From assembly GCF_902859625.1 (NCBI RefSeq), contig NZ_CADIJX010000007.1:62001-126000 (forward strand): a DNA stretch of 64,000 nucleotides, in the 5' to 3' direction. The notes under the pieces are model-generated. The model made no database searches, was not told where the DNA came from, and saw nothing but the letters and a program-made list of their open reading frames with translations. This DNA comes from Achromobacter pestifer (GTDB taxonomy: Bacteria > Pseudomonadota > Gammaproteobacteria > Burkholderiales > Burkholderiaceae_B). Positions 44,087 through 52,396 of the stretch are shown in pieces. Every line of letters starts with the position of its first letter. Position 1 is the stretch's first letter. Position numbers and translations under genes: made by a program.

Positions 44087-44884
44087 TTAGTGCGACACGC
44101 CGAGGTAGGCTTTGATGACGTCTTCGTTTGCGCGGACTTCGTCCGGGCGGCCGTCGCCGATCTTCTTGCCGTAGTCCAGCACCACCACGCGGTCAGAGAT
44201 ATCCATGACCACGCCCATGTCGTGCTCGATCAGCACGATGGTCGTGCCGAATTCATCATTCACATCCAGGATGAAGCGGCTCATGTCCTGCTTTTCCTCG
44301 ATGTTCATGCCAGCCATCGGCTCGTCCAGCAGCAGCAGGCGCGGCTCCATCGCCAGTGCCCGGCCCAGGTCAACCCGCTTTTGCAGGCCATAGGGAAGGC
44401 GGCCCACGGGGGTCTTGCGATAGGCCTGGATTTCCAGGAAGTCGACGATGTTCTCGACGAATTCGCGGTGCTGGATTTCTTCGCGTTGGGCGGGGCCCAG
44501 GTGAAACGCCTGCGCCAGCAGCCCGCATTTCATGCGCAGATTGCGGCCGGTCATGATGTTGTCCAGCACGCTCATGCCCTTGAACAGGGCCAGGTTCTGG
44601 AACGTGCGCGCGATGCCCATTTCGGCGGCGCGGCGCGGATTCATCTTCGAGAAGCGTTGGCCCTGGAATTCGATGCCGCCTTGCTGCGGCATGTAGACGC
44701 CGTTGATGACGTTCAGCATCGAACTCTTGCCAGCGCCGTTGGGGCCGATGATGGCGCGGATCTCGTGCTCGCGCACATTGAAGGAAATGTCCGTCAGCGC
44801 TTTCACGCCGCCAAAGGACAAGGAGATGTTCTGCATGTCCAGCATGACGTCGCCAATGCGCTGGTCGCGGTCGTTGTTGCTCAT
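44087..44884 (-). CDS. LivG-like ABC transporter ATPase
   Basis: 265 residues. Walker A IIGPNGAGKSSMLNVING, IARTFQNLALFKGMSVLDNIM (Q-loop), LPYGLQKRVDLGRALAMEP in place of the signature LSGGQ, as usual in LivG, and Walker B LLLLDEPMAGMN with LIEHDMGVVMD. It begins with a short extra N-terminus MSNNDRDQRIGDV. Sits 5 bases after the acyl-CoA ligase gene. Confidence 0.94.
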   Translation of the reverse strand: MSNNDRDQRIGDVMLDMQNISLSFGGVKALTDISFNVREHEIRAIIGPNGAGKSSMLNVINGVYMPQQGGIEFQGQRFSKMNPRRAAEMGIARTFQNLALFKGMSVLDNIMTGRNLRMKCGLLAQAFHLGPAQREEIQHREFVENIVDFLEIQAYRKTPVGRLPYGLQKRVDLGRALAMEPRLLLLDEPMAGMNIEEKQDMSRFILDVNDEFGTTIVLIEHDMGVVMDISDRVVVLDYGKKIGDGRPDEVRANEDVIKAYLGVSH

Positions 44885-44889
44885 GATCT

Positions 44890-46866
44890 CTACGCGGCCT
44901 TGGCGGTGATGGCGGGGAACGTCTTGACAGGGCGGATCTTCAGGTCAGCCGAGATCCTGCCGGTGCGTCCGTCTTCAAACTTCACTTCGGTCTCGATGAA
45001 CTGCGACTGCTTGCCGCCGAAGAGCGCCTCGATCAACACGCCGTACTTTTGCGCGATGAAGGCGCGGCGCACCTTGCGCGTGCGGGTCAGCTCGTCGTCG
45101 TCGGGGTCCAGTTCCTTGTGCAGGATCAGGAAGCGGCTGATTTGCGAGGCCGACAGTTTCGGGTCGGTGGCCAGGTCGGCGTTGACCTGTTCCACGCATT
45201 CCGCGATCAACTGATAGACCTCGTCCTTGGCGGCCAGGTCGGTATAGCCCGCGTAGGGCAGGCCGCGGCGCTCGGCCCAGTTGCCCACGGCTTCCAGATC
45301 GATATTGATGAAGGCGCAAACATCTTCGCGATCGGCGCCGAAGGCCACGGCTTCCTTGATGTGCTGGAAGAACTTGAGTTTGTTCTCGATGTACTTGGGT
45401 GCGAACAGGCTGCCGTCGGCCAGTTTGCCCACGTCTTTCGCGCGATCGATGATCTTCAACTGGCCGTCGGTATCCAGATAGCCTGCGTCGCCCGTGTGGA
45501 ACCAGCCGTCGGCGCTGCGTGCCTCGGCCGTGGCGTCCGGGTTGCGGTAGTACTCCTTGAAGAGCCCCGGGCTTTTGACCAGGATCTCGCCGTTGTCCGC
45601 CACGCGGATCTCGACACCCGCCACCGGCGGGCCGACGGTGTCGTCGCGCACGTGGCCGTCGGGCTGCACGCAGACGAACACGGAGGTCTCGGTGGAGCCG
45701 TACAGCTGCTTCAGGTTGATGCCGATGGAACGGTAGAACACGAACAGGTCGGGGCCGATGGCTTCGCCTGCGGTGTACGCCACGCGCACGCGGCTCATGC
45801 CCAGCGCGTTGCGCAAGGGGCCGTAGATCAGCACATTGCCCAGCGCGTAGCGCAGGCGGTCCCAGGCATTGACGGATTCGCCGTCCAGGATGCGGGTGCC
45901 CACGCGGCGAGCCAGGTTCATGCAGGCGCCGAACAGCTTGCGCTTGATGTAACCCGCGTCTTCCATGCGGATCATCACGTGCGTCAGCAAGCCTTCCAGC
46001 ACGCGCGGCGGTGCGAAGTAGTAGGTGGGGCCGATGTCGCGCATGTCGATCGACACGGTGTCGGGCGATTCGGGATGGTTCACGGTAAATCCCGTCACCA
46101 GCAGCTGCGTGTACGAGAACATGTTCTGGCCAATCCACGCGGGCGGCAGGTAGGCCAGCACGTCTTCCTGGTCGGTCAGCTTTTCCATGTCGGAGACGGC
46201 GCGCGCGCGGTCGATCAACGCATGGTGCGTCAGCACCACGCCCTTGGGTTTTCCCGTGGTGCCCGACGTATAGAACATGGCGGCCGGGTCGTGCGGCTGC
46301 ACGGCGGCGATGGCGTGGTCAAGAAAGTCGGGGTGCTGCGCGGCGTATTCCTGGCCCCGCGTTTCCAGCTGCTCATAAGACAGCAGCATGGCATCCGAAT
46401 AGTGGCGCAGGCCTCGCGGGTCGTCGAACACCACGTGCTTCAGCGCGGGGCATTGCTCGCGCACTTCCAGCATCTTGTCGACCTGTTCCTGGTCTTCCAC
46501 GACGGCGACACTGATCTCGGCGTCTTGCAGCACGTAGACCATTTCCTGCGCGACGGCGTCTTGATAGAGCGGAACGGGAATCGCGCCGAGCGACTGCGCG
46601 GCCATCATCGCCATGTACAGGCGGGGACGGTTTTCGCCGATGACAGCCACGTGCATGCCGGGCCGGATGCCCAGGGACGCAAGACCATTCGCCACGTGAC
46701 GGACATGCTCCGCCACGTCGGACCACGTAAGGGTTTGCCAGATCCCCAGATCTTTTTCTCGTATCGCGGGCCGCGACCCACGAACGTTGGCATGCGCGAA
46801 CAGCAGCGCTGGAAAGGTGTCCAGCGCCGCCGGCACCTGTGCGGATGCAGGCGATGAATGTGCCAC
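44890..46866 (-). CDS. Long-chain-type acyl-CoA ligase (AMP-forming)
   Basis: 658 residues, first gene of the operon. Start GTG 46866 is preceded by GGAGGAG at 7 bases; the frame stays open to 46992 but without family sequence. Motifs: FYTSGTTGKPKGVVLTH (P-loop), YGSTETSVFVCV, GWFHTGDAGYLDTDGQLKIIDR and the C-terminal domain. Related to the long-chain FadD15/bubblegum-type ligases with the split LIYGPLRNALG insertion. Activates a fatty or aryl-alkyl acid after import. The operon also encodes a PaaK-like ligase. Confidence 0.9.
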   Translation of the reverse strand: MAHSSPASAQVPAALDTFPALLFAHANVRGSRPAIREKDLGIWQTLTWSDVAEHVRHVANGLASLGIRPGMHVAVIGENRPRLYMAMMAAQSLGAIPVPLYQDAVAQEMVYVLQDAEISVAVVEDQEQVDKMLEVREQCPALKHVVFDDPRGLRHYSDAMLLSYEQLETRGQEYAAQHPDFLDHAIAAVQPHDPAAMFYTSGTTGKPKGVVLTHHALIDRARAVSDMEKLTDQEDVLAYLPPAWIGQNMFSYTQLLVTGFTVNHPESPDTVSIDMRDIGPTYYFAPPRVLEGLLTHVMIRMEDAGYIKRKLFGACMNLARRVGTRILDGESVNAWDRLRYALGNVLIYGPLRNALGMSRVRVAYTAGEAIGPDLFVFYRSIGINLKQLYGSTETSVFVCVQPDGHVRDDTVGPPVAGVEIRVADNGEILVKSPGLFKEYYRNPDATAEARSADGWFHTGDAGYLDTDGQLKIIDRAKDVGKLADGSLFAPKYIENKLKFFQHIKEAVAFGADREDVCAFINIDLEAVGNWAERRGLPYAGYTDLAAKDEVYQLIAECVEQVNADLATDPKLSASQISRFLILHKELDPDDDELTRTRKVRRAFIAQKYGVLIEALFGGKQSQFIETEVKFEDGRTGRISADLKIRPVKTFPAITAKAA

Positions 46867-46938
46867 GTTGTCTCCTCCGGTTTGGGCGCATCGCGCCAGG
46901 AGTCCGCGGGAGCGGCTGTGGCGATGAAGGGCTTGACC

Positions 46939-46995
46939 AGTTGGTTTTAGATTTACGGCAGGAGTTAAGGTATAAGGTTGGGTTGCTACCAACTG
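46939..46995. promoter_or_regulatory. Divergent promoter region with inverted CAGTTGG/CCAACTG pair
   Basis: In the 169-base gap between the ligase operon and the Crp/Fnr gene, CAGTTGG (46939-46945) and CCAACTG (46989-46995) form an inverted pair; an inner pair GTTGG (46977-46981) / CCAAC (46989-46993) is spaced by 7. These are candidate sites for the divergent regulator. They do not resemble the classical Crp or Fnr consensus. Confidence 0.4.
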
Positions 46996-47035
46996 TCACC
47001 ATCGCGACATTCAAGGAACTTTTAGGGTATTCCCG

Positions 47036-47743
47036 ATGCAGCTATCCGACTCCCTGCAACTTGCCGCGGCCTGGTTTCGCGTGCTCAACGCCGAACAGCA
47101 ATTGCGCGTTGAGCGGGACCTGACCGTGCAGCAAGTCGTTGCCGGATCGATCATAGAGCGCAAAGGGGAACTCGCCCAGGCTTGGATCGGCGTATTGGCC
47201 GGACTGGTCAAGGTGTCGGTCGGCAACGCCGAGGGCAAGGTCGCGTCGTTGACGGGCGTGCCTGCCGGCGGCTGGATCGGCGAAGGTTCCCTCTTGAAGC
47301 GCGAAGTCCGCAAATATGACATCGTCGCGCTACGCGATTCAGTGGTGGCACGCTTGTCGGCCGCCACGTTCGATTGGTTGCTGGACACCAGCATCCCGTT
47401 CAACCGCTATCTGCTCCATCAACTGAACGAGCGCGTGGCGCAGTTCATCGGCAAGGCGGAGTACGACCGTTTGCTGGATCCGGATGCGCGCGTGGCGCGC
47501 TGCTTGGCCGAGCTCTTCAACCCTTTGCTGTATCCCGGCATGGGGATGCGCCTGACGATTACGCAGGAAGAAGTCGGCTATCTGGCGCGCGTGTCGCGCC
47601 AGCGCGCGAACCAGGCGCTGCGCAAGCTGGAAGAGGCGGGCCTCTTGAATGTGGAATACGGCGCGGTGCGGGTGCTGGATCTGGACGGCCTGAAACAATA
47701 CGGTTCCGATCGCAGCACGGTCGAAGGCGAGCAAGCGGCCTGA
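47036..47743 (+). CDS. Crp/Fnr-family transcriptional regulator
   Basis: 235 residues: N-terminal cyclic-nucleotide-binding-like barrel (GSIIERKGELAQAWIGVLAGLVKV ... GGWIGEGSLLK) and C-terminal helix-turn-helix LTITQEEVGYLARVSRQRANQALRKLEEAG. The barrel lacks the Cys set of Fnr and the cAMP-binding RAA-type motif, so the effector is unknown, perhaps an acyl- or aryl-CoA. It is divergent from the ligase/ABC operon and is its probable regulator. ATG 47036. Confidence 0.9.
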   Translation: MQLSDSLQLAAAWFRVLNAEQQLRVERDLTVQQVVAGSIIERKGELAQAWIGVLAGLVKVSVGNAEGKVASLTGVPAGGWIGEGSLLKREVRKYDIVALRDSVVARLSAATFDWLLDTSIPFNRYLLHQLNERVAQFIGKAEYDRLLDPDARVARCLAELFNPLLYPGMGMRLTITQEEVGYLARVSRQRANQALRKLEEAGLLNVEYGAVRVLDLDGLKQYGSDRSTVEGEQAA

Positions 47744-47794
47744 GCGGGCAGGCTTCGGTCTGGCCCTTGCTTACAAATCAGCCGAAAAAAAACA

Positions 47795-47830
47795 TTGACG
47801 ATGAATAGTGCACTATTTAATATTGCACAA
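47795..47830 (+). promoter_or_regulatory. ohrR promoter with operator in the spacer; apparent leaderless start
   Basis: TTGACG (-35, 47795-47800), 17-base spacer, TAATAT (-10, 47818-47823). The spacer is filled by the perfect palindrome AATAGTGCACTATT (47804-47817). The ohrR ATG begins at 47830, seven bases after the -10, exactly where transcription should start, and no Shine-Dalgarno is present. The mRNA is therefore predicted to be leaderless and the repressor site to occlude polymerase. Confidence 0.75.
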
Positions 47831-48291
47831 TGAAATCCAGATCCAAGCCCAAAAGCGCATTCAACCCGCTGCTGCTAGACAGCCAGTTGTGCTTTGCCCT
47901 GTACTCGACCTCACTGGCGATGAACAAGGTGTACCGCAAGTTGCTGCGCGAGCTGGACCTGACTTATCCGCAGTACCTGGTGATGTTGGTGCTGTGGGAG
48001 GGCGACGGAATCACGGTGACGGATATCGGAGACCGCCTGTTCCTGGATTCCGCGACGTTGACGCCGCTGCTCAAGCGCCTGGAAGCGGCGGGCCTGGTGA
48101 CCCGGAAGCGGGCCGTGGATGACGAGCGTCAGGTGATTGTGTCATTGACCAAGCAGGGGCTGGACTTGCGCGAGCGGGCCGAATCGGTGCCGCATGCGAT
48201 TGCCGGCGCCGCGCAGTGCACGCTGGAGGAAGCGCAGGGCATGATGAAGACGCTGCATGCGCTGCGGGAAAAGCTGGTCGACAGTATTTGA
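47830..48291 (+). CDS. ohrR: OhrR, organic-hydroperoxide-sensing MarR-type repressor
   Basis: 153 residues. MarR winged helix ([40 protein letters not shown]). Reactive Cys21 in [12 protein letters not shown] and a second Cys at 130 (AAQCTLEE) match the two-Cys OhrR type (Cys22/Cys127 in Xanthomonas), in which peroxide forms an intersubunit disulfide and releases DNA. Tyr residues near 35 and 46 also fit. Upstream of ohr on the same strand. Confidence 0.94.
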   Translation: MKSRSKPKSAFNPLLLDSQLCFALYSTSLAMNKVYRKLLRELDLTYPQYLVMLVLWEGDGITVTDIGDRLFLDSATLTPLLKRLEAAGLVTRKRAVDDERQVIVSLTKQGLDLRERAESVPHAIAGAAQCTLEEAQGMMKTLHALREKLVDSI

Positions 48292-48326
48292 AGGACGGGA
48301 TGATGGTTGTCATCATCCGGTCTTAT

Positions 48327-48358
48327 AAATAGTGCGCTATGTAGTAGTACGCTATTTA
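48327..48358 (+). promoter_or_regulatory. Double OhrR operator upstream of ohr
   Basis: Two variants of the ohrR palindrome lie side by side: AAATAGTGCGCTAT (48327-48340) and AGTAGTACGCTATTTA (48343-48358). They share the AATAGTGCnCTAT pattern with the site before ohrR (47804-47817). Independent control of ohr by OhrR in addition to readthrough is likely. Confidence 0.7.
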
Positions 48359-48456
48359 TTGGGTAAAGCAGGTCTGCAATGCATCGGTAAGCGCCGCAGC
48401 GGGAGGGCCCGCCAGGCGAGGCAGTTCAACTTTTCATCCCTACAAGGAAACGCATC

Positions 48457-48882
48457 ATGTCTATCGAAAAAGTCCTCTACCGCGCCAATGCCACCGCCAC
48501 CGGCGGCCGTGAAGGCCGTGGCGTCAGCGACGATGGCAACCTGGACGTCACACTGACCACGCCGCGCGAACTGGGTGGCGCGGGCGCAGCCGGCACCAAC
48601 CCGGAACAGCTGTTCGCCGTGGGCTATTCGGCCTGCTTCCTGGGCGCGATGAAGTTCGTGGGCGGCCGCGACAAGATCGCGATTCCGGCGGACGTGTCGG
48701 TGAACGGCATCGTCGGCATCGGCCCGATCCCGACGGGGTTCGGCATCGAAGCCGAACTGAAGATCTCGTTGCCGGGCATGGATCGCGAGTTAGCCGAGAA
48801 GCTGGTGGCCGCGGCGCATATCGTCTGCCCGTACTCGAACGCGACGCGCGGCAATATTGATGTGACGTTGACGATTGTTTGA
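48457..48882 (+). CDS. ohr: Organic hydroperoxide resistance protein Ohr
   Basis: 141 residues, OsmC/Ohr fold. Peroxidatic Cys60 in [10 protein letters not shown] and resolving Cys124 in [11 protein letters not shown], with the typical N-terminal [15 protein letters not shown]. Reduces fatty-acid and other organic hydroperoxides using lipoylated proteins. ATG 48457 follows AAGGA. Expressed from a region with tandem OhrR operators. Confidence 0.96.
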   Translation: MSIEKVLYRANATATGGREGRGVSDDGNLDVTLTTPRELGGAGAAGTNPEQLFAVGYSACFLGAMKFVGGRDKIAIPADVSVNGIVGIGPIPTGFGIEAELKISLPGMDRELAEKLVAAAHIVCPYSNATRGNIDVTLTIV

Positions 48883-48919
48883 TCGTTGGGTTTTTTTGGG
48901 CGGGCGGGCTTCGTAGGTC

Positions 48920-49079
48920 GCCCGACGGCGGGGTCGGCCTGATGGCGCGCGCCCACGATTGCGGTCCGGAGCCTTCGCTCCGGACTTCCCCGTTGTCATC
49001 CTCGTCCGCCTTCGGCTCCCTCCGGATTCCCTCGGGCGCATCGAGGTTGCGCGCCATCAGGCCGACCCCGCCGTCGGGC
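48920..49079 (+). repeat. Composite hairpin repeat, copy 1
   Basis: A perfect 31-bp inverted repeat (48920-48950 and 49049-49079) encloses a 98-base core (48951-49048). The core contains its own hairpin GTCCGGAGC...GCTCCGGAC (about 48964-48985). The same core occurs in opposite orientation at 49561-49661, while the enclosing arms have unrelated sequence in the two copies. Not coding. It could fold into one long stem-loop in DNA or RNA. Confidence 0.8.
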
Positions 49080-49530
49080 TGCCGGTGTCTTGGTCCGTTG
49101 CGCCGCTAGACCGCGGTTCAATGACGAGACTTGCGCTGCCCGCCGACTGCGGCCGCCCGGGCGGCGCGCAATCGGCATACGCGCTGTTGATTCGTCGTGG
49201 CGGTGGTCGCTTGCGCGCTGGTGGAGATTGGGTCTTTGGTGGCTTCCCCGGCACAAGGGGGAGGTGGAGCAACGGATGGCGCGCGGCATGCGTCCGCGTT
49301 CGCGGGTAGACCCGAATGCAGTCCACCTATCCTACAAAAAATGACGATAGACGCACGCCACACGCGAAGCGGCATTATCACGACGCAAGACGCCGTGTAA
49401 GCCCCACGAGGCCGCCCGCGCGGCCGGCATGGGGCGGGCTCCGCAAGATCTTCCATCACCTCCCCGCAGTCGATGCGAAGCCAAAGAAAACCACTCGCCC
49501 CGGCCGCGGTGAGATTGCAGCTGATGGAGC
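49080..49530. other. Non-coding interval between the two composite hairpins
   Basis: About 450 GC-rich bases with no gene I can support; short open frames on both strands lack recognisable sequence or ribosome sites. It may hold the ends of decayed repeats. The whole stretch 48883-49729 lies between ohr and a convergent ABC transporter operon. Confidence 0.5.
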
Positions 49531-49691
49531 CCGGCGCGTTGGTGGCCTGTGGGGCGCGGGGAGTCGACAAGCCCGAGGGAATCTGAAGGCAGCCGCCGCA
49601 GGCGGCAACGAAGATGACGACGGGGAAGTCCGGAGCGAAGGCTCCGGACCGCAATCGTTGACCCGCGCCCCACAGGCCGCCAACGTGCCGG
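49531..49691 (-). repeat. Composite hairpin repeat, copy 2 (inverted)
   Basis: Arms 49531-49560 and 49662-49691 are complementary over 30 bases with two exceptions, both of which are G.T (G.U in RNA) pairs. The 101-base core between them, read on the minus strand, matches copy 1 over a 39-base identical block containing GGTCCGGAGCCTTCGCTCCG, then GTCATC and the distal GATTCCCTCGGGC. Arms are unlike those of copy 1. Confidence 0.8.
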
Positions 49692-49729
49692 GCGGCCCAA
49701 GAATCCCAACGCCCGCGCACAACCCCCCT

Positions 49730-50452
49730 CTAGTGCCCGCCTCCGAGATAAGCCGCAACCACCGCCGGGTCATCCCGCAACTTCTCCGCGCTGCCATGCA
49801 CGGAAATGCGCCCGTTCTCCAGCACGTATCCGTAATCCGCCACATTCAGCGCCGCGGCCGCGAACTGCTCCACCAGCAACATCGTCACGCCTTCGTCCTT
49901 CAACCGCGCAATGATCCGGAACACTTCCTCCACCAGGATCGGCGCAAGGCCCATCGACGGTTCGTCCAGCAGCACCAGCTCGGGGCTCAGCATTACGGCG
50001 CGGGCCATGGCCAGCATCTGCTGTTCGCCGCCCGACAGCGTGCCCGCCAATTGTGTGCGGCGTTCCTTCAAGCGCGGAAACAGATCCATGGCGCGGCCCA
50101 GGTCGGCTTGCACGTCGCCCTTGGGACGGCTGCCCGTCAGGCGCGGAAACGCGCCCAACAGCAGGTTGTCGGTGACCGACAGCGTGGGGAACACGCGGCG
50201 GCCTTCCGGCGAGTGCGCCAGTCCCAGCCGCGCGATGCGGTGGGATTCCAGGCCGTCGATGCGCTTGCCGCTTAGCGTGACCTCGCCCGCGGTCGGACGG
50301 ATCATGCCGGACAGCGCGCGCATCGTGGTGGTCTTGCCGGCGCCGTTGGAGCCGATCAGCGTCACGACCTTCGCCTTCGGCACCTCCATGCTGATGCCGT
50401 GCAACACCTTGACCTTGCCGTAACCCGCTTCCAGATTCTTGATCGATAGCAT
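49730..50452 (-). CDS. LivF-like ABC transporter ATPase
   Basis: 240 residues, standard LivF length. Walker A LIGSNGAGKTTTMRALSG, signature LSGGEQQMLAMARAVM, Walker B LVLLDEPSMGLAPILVEEVF, and LLVEQFAAAALNVADYGYVL. Last gene of the second branched-chain-type operon; 18 bases after the fused permease-ATPase. ATG 50452. Confidence 0.95.
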   Translation of the reverse strand: MLSIKNLEAGYGKVKVLHGISMEVPKAKVVTLIGSNGAGKTTTMRALSGMIRPTAGEVTLSGKRIDGLESHRIARLGLAHSPEGRRVFPTLSVTDNLLLGAFPRLTGSRPKGDVQADLGRAMDLFPRLKERRTQLAGTLSGGEQQMLAMARAVMLSPELVLLDEPSMGLAPILVEEVFRIIARLKDEGVTMLLVEQFAAAALNVADYGYVLENGRISVHGSAEKLRDDPAVVAAYLGGGH

Positions 50453-50470
50453 TGTGTTGTCCTCTTGGCG

Positions 50471-52393
50471 TCAGGCGGGCGCACCGCCCAGATACGCCTC
50501 GATAACCTTGGCGTTGCTTTGCACTTCGTTCGGCAGGCCTTCGGCGATTTTCTGACCAAAGTCCAGCACCGACACGGTGTCGCACACCCCCATCACGACA
50601 TCCATGTGGTGTTCGATGAGAATCAGCGTGATGCCGTGGTCGCGCACCTTGCGGATAATGGCCAGCAGTTCAACGATGTCGGGTGCCGTCAGGCCAGCCG
50701 CGGGTTCGTCCAGCAACAGCAACTGCGGGTCCAGCGCCAGCGCGCGAGCGATTTCCAGCAGGCGTTGCTTGCCGTAAGGCAGGTTGCGAGCCTCTTCGTT
50801 GGCCAGTGAATCCAGGCCCACGAATTCCAGCAGTGCCATCGCACGGGCACGGGCGCCTTGCTCTTCACCCTTCCACTTCGACGTGCGCAGCGCGATGCCC
50901 GCCAGCCCCGTGGTGAAGGTGTGGTGCAGGCCCACCAGCACGTTCTCCAACGCCGTCATCTCGCCGAACAGCTGCACGTTCTGGAAGGTGCGGGCGATGC
51001 CGGCGGCGGCGATGTCCGCGGGCGCCAGGCCGACCAGCGACTTGCCCGAGAACTCCACCGCGCCGGCCGTGGGAACATAAATGCCCGTCAGCACGTTCAT
51101 CATCGTGCTCTTGCCGGACCCGTTGGGTCCGATCAGGCCGTGAATGGTGCCGCGCTTGACGGTCAGATCGACTTCGTTCAACGCCTTCAGGCCGCCAAAC
51201 TGCATCAGCACGTTCTTGGCCGTCAACAGGGTTTCGCCCTTGCCGGCCACTGCGTCCGGCACGGCTTCCTGTTCCTTCACCAAATCAGTCTTCACCGTCA
51301 GCGCCGCGCGGCGGGTCGAGAAGAACAGGTTGCGCACGAAGCCCACGATGCCGTCGGGCAGGTAGTACACGACGAACAGGATCATCGCGCCGAAGATGGT
51401 CAGGCGCCAATCGGTCACGGCCTCCAGCCAGTACGAGAAGACCGCCAGCAGGATGGTGCCGACGACCGGCACGACCACGCGCCGCGGTTCTGCCCGTCCC
51501 TTGGACACGGCGATGATGCTGCCCACCGTCACGACGATCGCCACGCCCAGCGCGATCAGGCGGAAGGTGCTGATGTCGTCCAGCATCTTGGGCAGCAGCA
51601 CGATGATGGACGCGCCCAGCAGTGCGCCCGTGCGGCTCTTGCGGCCGCCCATGATGATGGCCAGCAGGAACAGGATGGTCAGTTCAAAGTTGTACGTGTT
51701 GGGCGAGATGTATTGTTCCGAATAGGAATACAGCGCACCCGCCAGGCCGGCGAAGCCGGCGCTGATCACAAACGCGAATACCTTGTGCCGATAGACGGAT
51801 ACGCCCATGCAGTCGGAAGCAATGGGGCTGTCGCGCAAGGCTTCGAACGAACGGCCCAGGTGCGACTTCAGGATGCGATGCACGACGATCAGCGACAGCA
51901 CCAGCAACGCGCCCACCAGCCAGAAGTACTCGCTTTTGGTCAGGATGTGGCCGCCGATGGAGGGCTTCGGGATCTTGATGCCCAACGGGCCTTCGGTCAT
52001 GAAGGTCATCTCGTTGATCAGGATCTGGATAATGGTGCCGAACGCCAAGGTCACCATGGCCAGGTACGGCCCGGTGACCCGCAGCGCCGGCAGCGCCAGC
52101 ACCGCGCCGAAGACCGCCGCGATCAGGATGGCGGCGGGCAGGATCACCCAGATGGGCATTTGCAGATGGAAGAACAGCACGCCGGCGACGTATGAGCCGA
52201 TGCCGAACAGTCCGGCATGGCCCAGCGATACCTGGCCGGTGTAGCCCACCACGATATCGAGCCCGAACAGCAGGATCGAATAGATCATGATCGTTTCGAT
52301 CAGGTGCAGGTAATACGTGTTGGTCACGCCCAGCGGCACGGCAGCCAGGCAGGCCACGGCCACGACGGATAACAGCAGGTGCAAGGGTTTCAT
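50471..52393 (-). CDS. LivM-LivG fusion: ABC permease plus ATPase
   Basis: 640 residues. The first ~370 form a LivM permease (LLFGLDIVVGYTGQVSLGHAG, ALRVTGPYLAMVTLAFG, GRSFEALRDSPIASDCMGVSVY, GGRKSRTGALLGA), followed by a ~30-residue charged linker and a LivG ATPase (Walker A LIGPNGSGKSTMMNV, IARTFQNVQLFGEMTALENVL, Walker B LLLLDEPAAGL, LIEHHMDVVMG). The fusion fixes one ATPase to one permease; LivF and LivH remain separate. ATG 52393, 3 bases after livH. Confidence 0.93.
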   Translation of the reverse strand: MKPLHLLLSVVAVACLAAVPLGVTNTYYLHLIETIMIYSILLFGLDIVVGYTGQVSLGHAGLFGIGSYVAGVLFFHLQMPIWVILPAAILIAAVFGAVLALPALRVTGPYLAMVTLAFGTIIQILINEMTFMTEGPLGIKIPKPSIGGHILTKSEYFWLVGALLVLSLIVVHRILKSHLGRSFEALRDSPIASDCMGVSVYRHKVFAFVISAGFAGLAGALYSYSEQYISPNTYNFELTILFLLAIIMGGRKSRTGALLGASIIVLLPKMLDDISTFRLIALGVAIVVTVGSIIAVSKGRAEPRRVVVPVVGTILLAVFSYWLEAVTDWRLTIFGAMILFVVYYLPDGIVGFVRNLFFSTRRAALTVKTDLVKEQEAVPDAVAGKGETLLTAKNVLMQFGGLKALNEVDLTVKRGTIHGLIGPNGSGKSTMMNVLTGIYVPTAGAVEFSGKSLVGLAPADIAAAGIARTFQNVQLFGEMTALENVLVGLHHTFTTGLAGIALRTSKWKGEEQGARARAMALLEFVGLDSLANEEARNLPYGKQRLLEIARALALDPQLLLLDEPAAGLTAPDIVELLAIIRKVRDHGITLILIEHHMDVVMGVCDTVSVLDFGQKIAEGLPNEVQSNAKVIEAYLGGAPA

Positions 52394-52396
52394 CGC

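Noticed and set aside
45049..46857. 602-codon plus-strand frame opposite the acyl-CoA ligase
   Set aside because: The minus strand encodes a full ANL ligase with its motifs; the antisense frame is open only through codon bias.
49118..49720. 200-codon minus-strand frame in the repeat region
   Set aside because: It runs through the composite hairpin copy 2, lacks a ribosome site and any domain; its composition reflects repeat sequence.
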